From Opitutia bacterium (GTDB taxonomy: Bacteria > Verrucomicrobiota > Verrucomicrobiia > Opitutales > Seribacteraceae), in NCBI GenBank assembly GCA_018646565.1, contig JABGUO010000308.1, forward strand, positions 1 to 16,522: 16,522 nt of DNA, given 5' to 3'. A program made the translations under genes and the position numbers. This document shows, one piece after another, positions 7,625 through 15,412 of this stretch (positions are counted from its first letter, which is position 1; each line of letters opens with the position of its first letter). The notes under the pieces are model-generated. The model was not told the origin of the DNA, made no database searches, and saw nothing but the letters and a program-made list of their open reading frames with translations.

Positions 7625-8560
7625 TTAGCCCTTCAAAAATATCTGAATGCGATCACCGTTTTGCGTGTGCTTGGGGTCGATGCATCGCAGCTCAAGATCG
7701 GCTGTTGTTTCAGTTAGGTTCATATCCACCCAGCCATGGGCATGGCCTTTCCCAAAATAGTAACTGACAGGTGGTTGAGAGATGATATGGATAGGTTCCT
7801 CCACTCTCTGCTGCCACTCATGAGTATGCCCGTGTAAAAAGGCCTTGGCATGCTTTCTCTGGGCAATCAGTTTTAACAACTTTCGACCTTCAGGCATTCC
7901 CCTGCTTGGGCGTATTCCGCGAGTGGGCAATGGGTTGTAGTGTGCAAATACAAGAGCGGGCTTATCTTTTCGTTGGTCGAGTTGTTGAGCCAGCCATTCC
8001 AACTGTTTGTCCTCCATGGTTCCTCTTTTCCCGGAGTCCAGCAGGATAAGGTTGGCATGGGGGAGTTCCAATACATCCGCATGGATACCTAATTGTTCTT
8101 TCTTGATAAAAGGGAGCAATTTCCAAAGTTTTTCGCGGGTGTCATGATTACCAATGGTTATGTGAATGGTGATGCCCGCTTTGCGAATGGGTTCAATCAG
8201 TCGGAGAAATTCTTTGTACTCTGCTTCCGTGCCACGGCTGAGAGCGCAGTCCCCATTTATAATAAGGTTGGCGGGTCGCGGATTCAGGCCGATCACTTCC
8301 TTGGCTGATTGAACAAGGCAATCTGCCATATTTACCCACTCGTGCTCCTCTTCCTTAACTGGGGACCCTGGCCATTTCGTACCAGGGTAGGAATGTTTTG
8401 GATCATCGCTGATATGGGTATCCGCAAGTAGAGCAACTCGGTTGGAGTCAAAGGTTGGCTGCTTTGCCACCACATGAGATTTGATCCATGCTCCGCCCGT
8501 GAAGGCGAGCGAACCTCTGATAAAGTTTCGGCGGGTGATAGGTGCTAGTGTGACGGGCAT
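7625..8560 (-). CDS. Tat-exported calcineurin-like metallophosphoesterase
   Basis: The 311-residue protein starts at ATG 8560 with AAAGGAA seven bases upstream. Residues 9-30 form a twin-arginine signal (TRRNFIRGSLAF), implying export of a folded, metal-loaded protein. All calcineurin-fold metal motifs are present: ADTH (Asp47, His49), NGD (Asp104), GNHD (Asn138, His139), AHYNP (His207) and HGHTH (His245, His247). The family hydrolyses phosphomonoesters or diesters with a dinuclear metal centre; the substrate is not predictable here. It lies 20 bases after the EEP-3 gene and is the last intact gene of the apparent operon, directly before the relic zone. Confidence 0.92.
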   Translation of the reverse strand: MPVTLAPITRRNFIRGSLAFTGGAWIKSHVVAKQPTFDSNRVALLADTHISDDPKHSYPGTKWPGSPVKEEEHEWVNMADCLVQSAKEVIGLNPRPANLIINGDCALSRGTEAEYKEFLRLIEPIRKAGITIHITIGNHDTREKLWKLLPFIKKEQLGIHADVLELPHANLILLDSGKRGTMEDKQLEWLAQQLDQRKDKPALVFAHYNPLPTRGIRPSRGMPEGRKLLKLIAQRKHAKAFLHGHTHEWQQRVEEPIHIISQPPVSYYFGKGHAHGWVDMNLTETTADLELRCIDPKHTQNGDRIQIFLKG

Positions 8561-8580
8561 GGTTTAATTCCTTTTATTGC

Positions 8581-9393
8581 TTACTTGAAATTCTTCGGGA
8601 AGCTGAATTCTGCCCAGACCGGTTTGTGGTCAGACAGGGCTTTCTTTAATTCAATGATTCCACCTCTGGTCAACTCGGCTTTTGACTTGGTGCTGTAAAA
8701 AATATGATCGATCACTCCGCTGTTCTTTTTGGGATCCAGTGCATTGTAAGTAAACTCCTTGGATACAACAATTTTTAGATCCTCCCATGTTGCCCGCATG
8801 CCTGTTTTTTCAATTTTCTTGAGAGCATGATCACCCATCTCGTTATTAAAATCTCCGAGCACAATAATCCGTTCAGCTTTATCTTTGGGCAGAATCTCAT
8901 TGGCCAACCGGTAGGCGTGGCCCGTATCATGACTATCTGTCGAACGGCAGATATGGAGGGAATAAAAAGAAATGGGAATGCCATCTATTTGAGTGACTGC
9001 CTGGACCACCGATGCCGGGTTCCATGAACGCTTTCGCTGAACAGTGAGTTCATGCTCAACCGTGCTTTGCAAGGGTGTCCGGCTCAGGATGGATTTGTAT
9101 TTGTCCTTATGATTTGCGGATGAAATTTTGCCCACAAAAGTGTGCTTCATGCCCAAGACTTTGCCTACGCGAGCGGTCCAATCCCCATCCGGGACTTCGT
9201 TAAATCCGATGATGTCCAAATTGTAGGGTTTGAACATTCTGCCAATTTCCTCAGGTGAAGCATTTTTCCCAAACTCCACATTGTATGCGGCTACCCGCAC
9301 GGAAATGAATCCATTTGAATTGGCTGAGAAGAGGGAGCTAACAGCGAGCAATCCAGATAGGGTGATCGCAATGAGAATAGGTGTTTTTTTCAT
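8581..9393 (-). CDS. Secreted endonuclease/exonuclease/phosphatase family protein (EEP-3)
   Basis: The 270-residue protein starts at ATG 9393 with AAGGA about seven bases upstream. It has a signal peptide (1-24) and a complete EEP (DNase I-like) domain: AYNVEF (Asn38), GFNEV (Glu66), YSLHIC (His147), LGDFN (Asp181, Asn183), VIDHIFYS (Asp229) and SDHKPVW (Asp255, His256). EEP enzymes are Mg-dependent phosphodiesterases or phosphatases acting on nucleic acids, inositol phosphates or sphingomyelin. Export favours an extracellular phosphoester, but the substrate is unknown. It is the closest intact relative of the relic at 6878-7190, so it or its ancestor was duplicated locally. It sits between the chimeric MORN gene (66-base gap) and the metallophosphoesterase (20-base gap). 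Confidence 0.9.
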   Translation of the reverse strand: MKKTPILIAITLSGLLAVSSLFSANSNGFISVRVAAYNVEFGKNASPEEIGRMFKPYNLDIIGFNEVPDGDWTARVGKVLGMKHTFVGKISSANHKDKYKSILSRTPLQSTVEHELTVQRKRSWNPASVVQAVTQIDGIPISFYSLHICRSTDSHDTGHAYRLANEILPKDKAERIIVLGDFNNEMGDHALKKIEKTGMRATWEDLKIVVSKEFTYNALDPKKNSGVIDHIFYSTKSKAELTRGGIIELKKALSDHKPVWAEFSFPKNFK

Positions 9394-9459
9394 AAGTTCA
9401 TCCTTAGATTCATTCTTTCAAATTCCTTAAGTTATAAATCAGTACTGTGGGATCGGATA

Positions 9460-9939
9460 TTAGAAGGTCTCTTTTTCGATGAGGTAGCCGTCCTTATCCC
9501 ATGTTGATTTCAACACTGGCTTGCCATCTTTGAAGAGAGTGTCTACCCATTTCAAACCAGACCGATAGTATTGCTTATAACTGGTTTGCTTGCCGTTGAT
9601 GTATTGACGTTCCCAACTTGGGCGTTTCGTACCGTGCCAACCGATCGTCTTTCCATGAAGTTTGCCGTTCAAGTAAGTTTCTTCATTCGCGATGGAACCA
9701 TCATTACATAATAGGATTTTCTTACTATTCAATTTGCCGTTCAAAAAACGAGTTTCCCATCCAAGTGATCCTTTGCGTTTTAGTGAAAACCCGGCAAAGT
9801 CCACGATCGAGAGTGCATCATCCCGCCATTGATCGGGCATGACCAGAAGGATGTCCGGCTGTTGGTCTGCTTGCTTTGCATGCAGGAACGGAAGCAAAAT
9901 TGCCATCGCGATAATTCCAAGAATGCTTCGGTTCCTCAT
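9460..9939 (-). CDS. Chimeric secreted protein: sulfatase N-terminus joined to MORN-like repeats
   Basis: The 159-residue protein begins with a signal peptide (MRNRSILGIIAMAILLPFLH). It continues into QQPDILLVMPDQWRDDALSI, the first strand and metal-binding loop of a type I sulfatase. No sulfatase core follows. From about residue 48 it becomes a string of MORN/YwqK-like units of about 22 residues with recurring aromatic and NGK or DGK turns: WETRFLNGKL, NEETYLNGKLHGK, WERQYINGKQ, WVDTLFKDGKP and STWDKDGYLIE. The frame is open throughout, so the chimera may be made and exported as a repeat protein, but it cannot be a sulfatase. It lies 17 bases after EEP-2. It is either a gene-fusion relic or a new secreted binding protein that borrowed an export signal. 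Confidence 0.75.
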   Translation of the reverse strand: MRNRSILGIIAMAILLPFLHAKQADQQPDILLVMPDQWRDDALSIVDFAGFSLKRKGSLGWETRFLNGKLNSKKILLCNDGSIANEETYLNGKLHGKTIGWHGTKRPSWERQYINGKQTSYKQYYRSGLKWVDTLFKDGKPVLKSTWDKDGYLIEKETF

Positions 9940-9956
9940 CTTCTATTAAAACAGAA

Positions 9957-10832
9957 CTAGTGGGAGATTTCTAATTCACACCATACCCATGGATGGTCGG
10001 ATAAACATCCGTTCGATTTTACATTGTCCTTGTTTTGATTTTTGGGTCCCCAGTCTCTACCGGTTTGCAAAAGTTTCATCTTATTTTTGGTACTGTAGAG
10101 AATGTGGTCGATGGATTTTTCTTTGGTCGAATTTTTCATCTTGGTCTCCTTCAACATGGATTGCATGACCAGACCCTCGGTCCATTCGTTAAAATCTCCT
10201 CCGACGATTACATCATAGGATTCCTTTTCCGCATTTATATGTTCTGCGAGGGCTTTATGTTTGGATCCTTCCCAGGCAACGGATGAGGTGGGTGCTTTGT
10301 TATGGTGTGCAAATCCAGGAAGATGGAGGGAATACAAAGCGAGCTTCCTTCCTCCGATTTCTGTTTCGGCACGCACCGCACTGGCACGTTTCCAACCGCT
10401 TCCTTCCACCGAGATGTCCATGCCTTCGCTAAGAGGGGTTCGGCTAATAATGGATTTGAACTTGCCGCCATAATTGCCGGTTGGGTCTCCCCACTTGGGA
10501 GACTTGTGACCCGCAGATGAAACGGTGCCGACATGGACATGATCCAGACCGAGGGCATCTGCCAGGCGTTGAGACCAGTCTTTTACCTTCTTTCCACGGT
10601 TCACTTTGGGCACTTCACTGAGTAAAACGATGTCCGGCTTGAGTACCTTAAGTTCCTGGGCGATTCGTTCAGGCGTGGCCCATTGTCCACAGGCAACATT
10701 GTAAGCAATCACCCGAAGTTTGGTGGGATTGCTTGGGTCTCCCTTTGCGGAATTCGCAAACAAGCTGAAGGAAAACCCTGAAATCAGGAGCCCCGCCAAG
10801 AGTATGGTTTTTGGTAAGTTGGTTTTATTCAT
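9957..10832 (-). CDS. Secreted endonuclease/exonuclease/phosphatase family protein (EEP-2)
   Basis: The 291-residue protein has a signal peptide (1-27) and a full EEP domain: AYNVACG (Asn45), LLSEVP (Glu73), YSLHLPG (His170), GGDFNEW (Asp213, Asn215), SIDHILYS (Asp242) and LSDHPWVW (Asp279, His280). It resembles EEP-3 in order and in phrases such as FKSIISRTPL and DHILYSTK, so the two are divergent paralogues. Its ATG overlaps the stop of the upstream hydrolase gene as TAATG, implying coupled translation and joint expression. It is a likely metal-dependent phosphoesterase outside the cytoplasm. The substrate is unknown; nuclease activity is possible but not implied by the fold alone. Confidence 0.9.
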   Translation of the reverse strand: MNKTNLPKTILLAGLLISGFSFSLFANSAKGDPSNPTKLRVIAYNVACGQWATPERIAQELKVLKPDIVLLSEVPKVNRGKKVKDWSQRLADALGLDHVHVGTVSSAGHKSPKWGDPTGNYGGKFKSIISRTPLSEGMDISVEGSGWKRASAVRAETEIGGRKLALYSLHLPGFAHHNKAPTSSVAWEGSKHKALAEHINAEKESYDVIVGGDFNEWTEGLVMQSMLKETKMKNSTKEKSIDHILYSTKNKMKLLQTGRDWGPKNQNKDNVKSNGCLSDHPWVWCELEISH

Positions 10833-11749
10833 TAGTTTTTCTTTTCGTTGTAAACTTGCTGGATCCAGGCTGTGGCGGCGGTGGGCACCAGCTTATGCCC
10901 CCCATCAAAAATGGTGACCGTTGCATTACCTGACTTTCTAGTAAAGAGAGGTTGCTCCTTGCCATAGCTTGGATCTGGGGGGGCGGTTTGCAGATTTGGA
11001 GGAACTTTTCTCTTCTTCACAAAGTAGGTAATATCCTCCTTAGGTATCCGGTCTTTCGCCGCCGCCAGTTCATTAAAGGCGAGCAGTGAATGACTGATGG
11101 GGACGATCTTCTCCTTAATCCCCGCGTGGAGATGCAGGGTCGTCCCCTTGGCATTGCTCAGAAATGTAATGGGGGAGCGTTTTGCATACTCCGCATTAAC
11201 CGCCGGGCTATCTCCCGGGGCTCCGCCGCATGACTTTTCCAATGCTTCGACATGCTTTCCCTGCGCGTGCCAGGCCGCCAAGTCCGAGATTGGTACCCAG
11301 GCAGAAACTCCGGCCCATATCTCAGGATGGTGTCCCGCCATGACCAATGCAGTGTAGCCACCCCCGGAAGTGCCAACAAGATAGATCGCGGAGTGATCAA
11401 CTTGAGTGGTTTTCCTGGCATACTCCACCGCACTTACAATATCTGCCACTACCAGCTTGGACCCGGTTGCTTCCGGCCGATTGTTGGGCCCCCGGAAGTC
11501 TGGGTGGATATACGCCCACCCATGCTTAATGCACCATTGCTCAATGGCTTTGTGGTACTTTTGCTTGTAGTTCCCGGACCAGGTATGAAGAGCCACCATC
11601 AACGGTACGGGCTCTTTGGATACGGGCGCATAAAACATCGCCGGCTGCTCGGATTGATCGGCCGAGCTTTGGTACTTAATTTCTTTTGCTCTTGAGCCAT
11701 ATACGGTGGTGGATAATGCCATCACCAACACAAAGATTAGTTTCCTCAT
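10832..11749 (-). CDS. Secreted alpha/beta hydrolase, prolyl-oligopeptidase/acetyl-xylan-esterase-like
   Basis: The 305-residue protein starts at ATG 11749 with AAAGGAC close upstream and has a signal peptide (1-19). The alpha/beta-hydrolase features are LHTWSG (55-59, oxyanion region), GTSGGGY with Ser128, and FDGGHKL with His285. Where the acid normally sits, before VP, the sequence is GIKEKIVP, giving Glu213 instead of Asp. The PDFRGPN segment is typical of peptidase S9-like esterases. It follows EEP-1 after 73 bases and overlaps EEP-2 by one base. It probably cleaves an acyl or other ester on the same polymer as its operon partners. Peptidase activity is possible, but no beta-propeller domain is present. 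Confidence 0.8.
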   Translation of the reverse strand: MRKLIFVLVMALSTTVYGSRAKEIKYQSSADQSEQPAMFYAPVSKEPVPLMVALHTWSGNYKQKYHKAIEQWCIKHGWAYIHPDFRGPNNRPEATGSKLVVADIVSAVEYARKTTQVDHSAIYLVGTSGGGYTALVMAGHHPEIWAGVSAWVPISDLAAWHAQGKHVEALEKSCGGAPGDSPAVNAEYAKRSPITFLSNAKGTTLHLHAGIKEKIVPISHSLLAFNELAAAKDRIPKEDITYFVKKRKVPPNLQTAPPDPSYGKEQPLFTRKSGNATVTIFDGGHKLVPTAATAWIQQVYNEKKN

Positions 11750-11822
11750 AGATTGTCCTTTTTTTAATGTTCAAAGATGTGCGGTTGTAGCTTGCCGGTT
11801 TTCCAGGAATGCGTACCAAAAA

Positions 11823-12767
11823 CTAGTTAGCATTGGTTAGCGTAAAGGTCCCCACCACTGCACGGTGGTCGGAGGGATAGGGGCTTACGACAAGGTCAGC
11901 ATTCTCTTCGTTTTCTCCGAGGATCTTTACCTCTTTTACTTTTAAGCCTTTGCCCTTGAAGTAGACAAAATCGATACGGTCATGATGAGTCCGGGGATCA
12001 CCAACTTTGTAAGCAGGAGACCAGGTGATGCCAGGGTTTTTCATCTCGTCCGGATAGATTGTGCGGTACGAATCATTAAAGCCAGCCCTGGCCATTTCAG
12101 TGGAAGTGGGGTAAGCGACTTTGATGGGGTGGCGTCCGGCGTTTGCAGCGGCTTCAGTCCAGTCCAGATGGGAAGGTTCATTAAAATCTCCTACCACAAA
12201 AACGGGTACATCTTTATCGGTTATAGACTTTACCTGTCTGAGTACTTTTGCAATTTCTGCACCGCGTGCCTTTTTGGCCCATTCAATGGCTTCAGCTTCG
12301 GTCTTAATGAAAGTGATGTTATTGGTGTGCTTGTGCCATTTCGGGCGGATCTCCAGCAACTGATAGGGCTGGTAGGGATGGGAGGAAAGATGGACATTAA
12401 AAACATAAGCATGCCTGCCCGAATCAAGTTTTATTTTTATTCCACTGTGGAGTGACTCGAGAATTTCATATCGGGTCAAAATGTTGGACCCTTTGCCCCC
12501 GTCATGATTCCACCCGAGCAACTTGGCAAGATCCTCCAAGGTATCCCCCCTGGGTGATCGGGTCTCCTGTATCCCGACAATGTCGGGTTTGGCCAACTGG
12601 ATCCCCTTGGCCGTTTGGGATAGGGGTTGTTTGTTGCAGACAACGCCACCGCGGTGGATGTTGTAGGACATCACCACAATGCTGTCGGCAAACAAGGCGG
12701 GGAATAGACCAATTAATGCCAAGGATTTTATTAATAGGGATATAGTTACAATTGTTGTTTTTCTCAT
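11823..12767 (-). CDS. Secreted endonuclease/exonuclease/phosphatase family protein (EEP-1)
   Basis: The 314-residue protein has a signal peptide (1-27) and the complete EEP signature: SYNIHRG (Asn36), GIQETR (Glu68), NVHLSSHP (His126), VGDFNEPSHLDW (Asp194, Asn196), HHDRIDFVY (Asp263, Asp266) and YPSDHRAVVG (Asp300, His301). It is more distant from EEP-2 and EEP-3 than they are from each other. The HHDRIDFV and DFNEPSHLDWT motifs recall EEP proteins annotated as secreted phosphodiesterases or metal-dependent hydrolases. It begins five bases after the small protein gene, with no visible Shine-Dalgarno, so translational coupling is likely. The biochemical target is unknown. Confidence 0.9.
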   Translation of the reverse strand: MRKTTIVTISLLIKSLALIGLFPALFADSIVVMSYNIHRGGVVCNKQPLSQTAKGIQLAKPDIVGIQETRSPRGDTLEDLAKLLGWNHDGGKGSNILTRYEILESLHSGIKIKLDSGRHAYVFNVHLSSHPYQPYQLLEIRPKWHKHTNNITFIKTEAEAIEWAKKARGAEIAKVLRQVKSITDKDVPVFVVGDFNEPSHLDWTEAAANAGRHPIKVAYPTSTEMARAGFNDSYRTIYPDEMKNPGITWSPAYKVGDPRTHHDRIDFVYFKGKGLKVKEVKILGENEENADLVVSPYPSDHRAVVGTFTLTNAN

Positions 12768-12772
12768 TTTTT

Positions 12773-13165
12773 TTAACGGGTAAATTTGGTTTCCTCCACC
12801 AATGGTCCTTTGATCACTTTTACTTCGAGACTATTTAGATCTAATTGATACTTTGAATTCCTCTCGTTGGTGATGATTAGGTTATTGCCCTGAACGGTGA
12901 TGCTTTTAATGAAAACATCCTGAACATCTCCTTCAAGATCGAGATCGTATTTCACTGAATAGATCTGACGGCTCCAGATTAATTTCCCACTCTTTAGATT
13001 ACGGGCTTCGATGAAACCCATCTGCTTATGGGTGCCGTTTCGGTGCGGGGCCGAATATTCGATGTTTCCCACTGTGTCCGGCAACACCTCTGCAGGTACC
13101 CCACGCCTGGCCTCGGCCAGCAGTGTCGCCAGGAGTAAAGAGGAGATAAGGGAAAACTTTTTAAT
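12773..13165 (-). CDS. Small secreted protein of unknown function, probable ATT start
   Basis: A GTG at 13087 is the first conventional start, but the open frame continues upstream through a textbook signal peptide: KKFSLISSLLLATLLAEAR, preceded by ATT at 13165-13163. That codon stands exactly where ATG AAA AAG would be expected, two bases after the PhoD stop. The likeliest gene is 130 codons with a rare ATT start, or one whose ATG was lost. The mature part contains MGFIEARNLKSGKLIWSRQI, then ITVQGNNLIITNERNSKYQL and DLNSLEVKVIK, resembling one or two blades of a PQQ-type beta-propeller in a stand-alone small protein. I cannot name a family with confidence. It sits inside the operon between PhoD and EEP-1. 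Confidence 0.65.
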   Translation of the reverse strand: MKKFSLISSLLLATLLAEARRGVPAEVLPDTVGNIEYSAPHRNGTHKQMGFIEARNLKSGKLIWSRQIYSVKYDLDLEGDVQDVFIKSITVQGNNLIITNERNSKYQLDLNSLEVKVIKGPLVEETKFTR

Positions 13166-13167
13166 AA

Positions 13168-14403
13168 TTAGTTGGCGTGGGTTAACTGGCTGAGCTTCCA
13201 GGTCTTATCGGTATTAATCTTTTCGCCCCTGCCGTAAATGATGCGGACACGGGCGGTGGGATCGTCAACGGTGGTGTCGAAATCAATGGTGGCAAAGCTC
13301 AAGTCTTTACCATTGGTAATCCCCGAGGACATGATTTCGATCATGGGATAGCCCACCCGGTCGGACTCATGATGCTCCCAGACCAAGGATTTGTGCATGT
13401 CGCCACCGATATACATCACTCCCGAGATCTCATGTTTTTTGATGGCGTCAAAAAGTCGGTGCCGCGAAAAGCTAAAGATACGCCATCCATCCACCTTGCT
13501 GTGGTCAAGCACACTACCGGAGGCAATGATTTTGAACTTAGCTTTGGAATTTTTCAGCCCTTCCAGTAGCCATGCAAACTGGGCATCACCCAGCATGCGT
13601 TTTTTGTCATCATCCGGTAATTCGTTGGGCGATCGATGGTAGCGGCCATCGACCACAAAGAAATCAACATCTCCCCGTGAGAATTTAAAAAAGGCACCCG
13701 GAGTGTCGGATGTGCCGGATGGTGGATTGGGCCATGCCTGCTTCCAACCGGCCAGAGAGAACTCTTTTCCCTTGGCAGTACCATCAGAATTGTTGGGGCC
13801 AAAATCATGATCGTCCCAGATCGCATAGGTGGGAACCTGCTGTAGTACCTTGGCAAACTCCTTTTCCCTGCGGTATTTTAAATGGTGTTCCAGTTGCACC
13901 GTCGGATTTGTGGTGTCTGCATAGTGAGTGTCACCCACTGTCAGGTGTAGGTCTGGCTGCTCCCCAAGAAGGATATTCCAGGAGCCTTGGGGTCTTCCAA
14001 TTTTCATACAGGAGGTAATCGCCAACCTAAATTCAGTGGGTGTACCCTCGACGGGTGCAGTCTTGAAGTAACCTTTCCAATTTGGGTCAGTCTTTCCATC
14101 TATGGAAACCTGATACTGGTAACGGGTATCGGGGGACAGACCATTCATGGTCGATTTGAATATCTGCCCGGAGACCTTTGCTGCCTGGTTGGATAGTGCA
14201 GTGAGTTTACCCGTCTTACTATACTTCTTGGATGAACCTTCGGCATGATAGCTGAAAGAGCACTTGGACTTGGCAGGAGCGTACATCCATAGGGTTACTT
14301 CATTGGCCCGGACATCACCTGTGATTGGGCCCGCAATTTCAGGTATGGCCTGGGCAAAAGAAAAGGGCAGAAGAAGAAAAGCGATTAGTAATTTTGGACT
14401 CAT
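13168..14403 (-). CDS. Secreted PhoD-like alkaline phosphatase/phosphodiesterase
   Basis: The 411-residue protein has a signal peptide (1-19), an N-terminal fibronectin-like strand domain (about 20-118, ending LSPDTRYQYQV and GYFKTAP) and a PhoD metallophosphatase domain. Key motifs are ITSCMK (Cys132), TVGDTHYAD (Asp158, Tyr161), WDDHDFGPNN (Asp197, Asp198, His199), VVDGRYHR, ASGSVLD and YIGGDMH (Asp335, His337). PhoD enzymes use Ca and Fe to hydrolyse phosphomonoesters and phosphodiesters, including teichoic acids, and are often exported by Tat. This copy has no twin arginine and looks Sec-exported. Its ATG overlaps the upstream esterase stop as TAATG. In this operon it fits removal of phosphate from an extracellular polymer or phosphate scavenging. 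Confidence 0.92.
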   Translation of the reverse strand: MSPKLLIAFLLLPFSFAQAIPEIAGPITGDVRANEVTLWMYAPAKSKCSFSYHAEGSSKKYSKTGKLTALSNQAAKVSGQIFKSTMNGLSPDTRYQYQVSIDGKTDPNWKGYFKTAPVEGTPTEFRLAITSCMKIGRPQGSWNILLGEQPDLHLTVGDTHYADTTNPTVQLEHHLKYRREKEFAKVLQQVPTYAIWDDHDFGPNNSDGTAKGKEFSLAGWKQAWPNPPSGTSDTPGAFFKFSRGDVDFFVVDGRYHRSPNELPDDDKKRMLGDAQFAWLLEGLKNSKAKFKIIASGSVLDHSKVDGWRIFSFSRHRLFDAIKKHEISGVMYIGGDMHKSLVWEHHESDRVGYPMIEIMSSGITNGKDLSFATIDFDTTVDDPTARVRIIYGRGEKINTDKTWKLSQLTHAN

Positions 14404-15392
14404 TATTTTTGTTTTGTAGTGGAGGGCGAATTTAAAGAGGCAATGAGGTATGTTGTGGCGTCATTGTGTTTTATCTTTTTGGCACCCTTATAGACCAGTT
14501 CACAACTCAAACCGAGTTCCTCGCAGCGTTCCTGAAGTTTCAGCCCGAAGTTAGCGGTGTGGGTGGGGTCTTTCTGAGGTTTGCCGATAGCCGGGGGGGG
14601 TCCTTTGTAATGCAGGTAAACGGGTGGGTCGTCTGAACTGGCCAATAGGTAGGGTGAAAACTGCTGTATCCAGGGCAGGATGTTTTTCCGCTCGGCCAGA
14701 AACTGGTCAAAACTGTTCATTCCAAAAGCATGCCCGCCATACTTGCTGTTGGGGGTCCAGTCTTTCATTTGCTGAGGGTCGGCAGTGGTTTGTGCATTAT
14801 TGACCGCGGCACAATAGAGACGGGTTGATTCACGGGCGATTGGGTCATCACTTTTGGGATCGGCAAGGTCATCGTGGTAGAGCAACCACAGACTGGAGCA
14901 GGCACCAGCGGAACCTCCTGCCGCGGCAATGCGTGTCTTGTCTATATTCCACTCAGCTGCCTTGCTACGGACAAACTGCAAAGCACGGGCCGCATCATAC
15001 AATGGCACTTTGACTGGTGGGTTTATACCGTTGGCCTGGCTTGTATAACGATAATTGATTGCTGCAACCGAGATTCCTTCTCTGAGTAATTTAGGTGCAT
15101 CGACAAAACGATTCAGCCTTTCCTTGCTTCCGTTCTTCCAACCCCCGCCGTGGATAACGAATACGAGTGGGGTTGGTTTATCTGAAACTGCTTTCCAAAA
15201 ATCAAGTACATGGCGCTCGTGCGTACCGTAGGGCACTTCACTCAATGTAGGCTTGGGGATGGTATCTGCATACTGTTCCTTTTTGCCAGTCTTGCTGGCA
15301 TTGCGTGCATAGGGTTGCTTCCCCTCTGTGGGTAAGTTCAGCAAACTGGCGAAACCTAAGAGCGTGATTAATGAGAAGTTTATATATTTCAT
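14403..15392 (-). CDS. Secreted alpha/beta-hydrolase esterase (HGGGW type)
   Basis: The 329-residue protein has a signal peptide (about 1-24) and a linker to residue 45. The esterase domain carries HGGGW (81-85, oxyanion hole), GGSAGA with nucleophile Ser161, a likely acid in SSDDPPVYL (Asp254 or Asp255) and a likely histidine in IKHNDATTYL (His309). It is paralogous to the EF-hand esterase at 1-866 but has no calcium loops. It begins 20 bases after the upstream sulfatase and overlaps PhoD by one base. It probably removes acyl esters from the polymer that the adjoining sulfatase works on. A run of eight C's on the coding strand (positions 14600-14593) encodes the GPPPAIG segment. Confidence 0.88.
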   Translation of the reverse strand: MKYINFSLITLLGFASLLNLPTEGKQPYARNASKTGKKEQYADTIPKPTLSEVPYGTHERHVLDFWKAVSDKPTPLVFVIHGGGWKNGSKERLNRFVDAPKLLREGISVAAINYRYTSQANGINPPVKVPLYDAARALQFVRSKAAEWNIDKTRIAAAGGSAGACSSLWLLYHDDLADPKSDDPIARESTRLYCAAVNNAQTTADPQQMKDWTPNSKYGGHAFGMNSFDQFLAERKNILPWIQQFSPYLLASSDDPPVYLHYKGPPPAIGKPQKDPTHTANFGLKLQERCEELGLSCELVYKGAKKIKHNDATTYLIASLNSPSTTKQK

Positions 15393-15412
15393 GTCTTCAA
15401 GATTTGAAGGGA

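Noticed and set aside
12773..13087. GTG at 13087 as the start of the small protein
   Set aside because: It would delete a convincing signal peptide encoded in the same frame directly after the PhoD stop, and no ribosome binding site precedes it.
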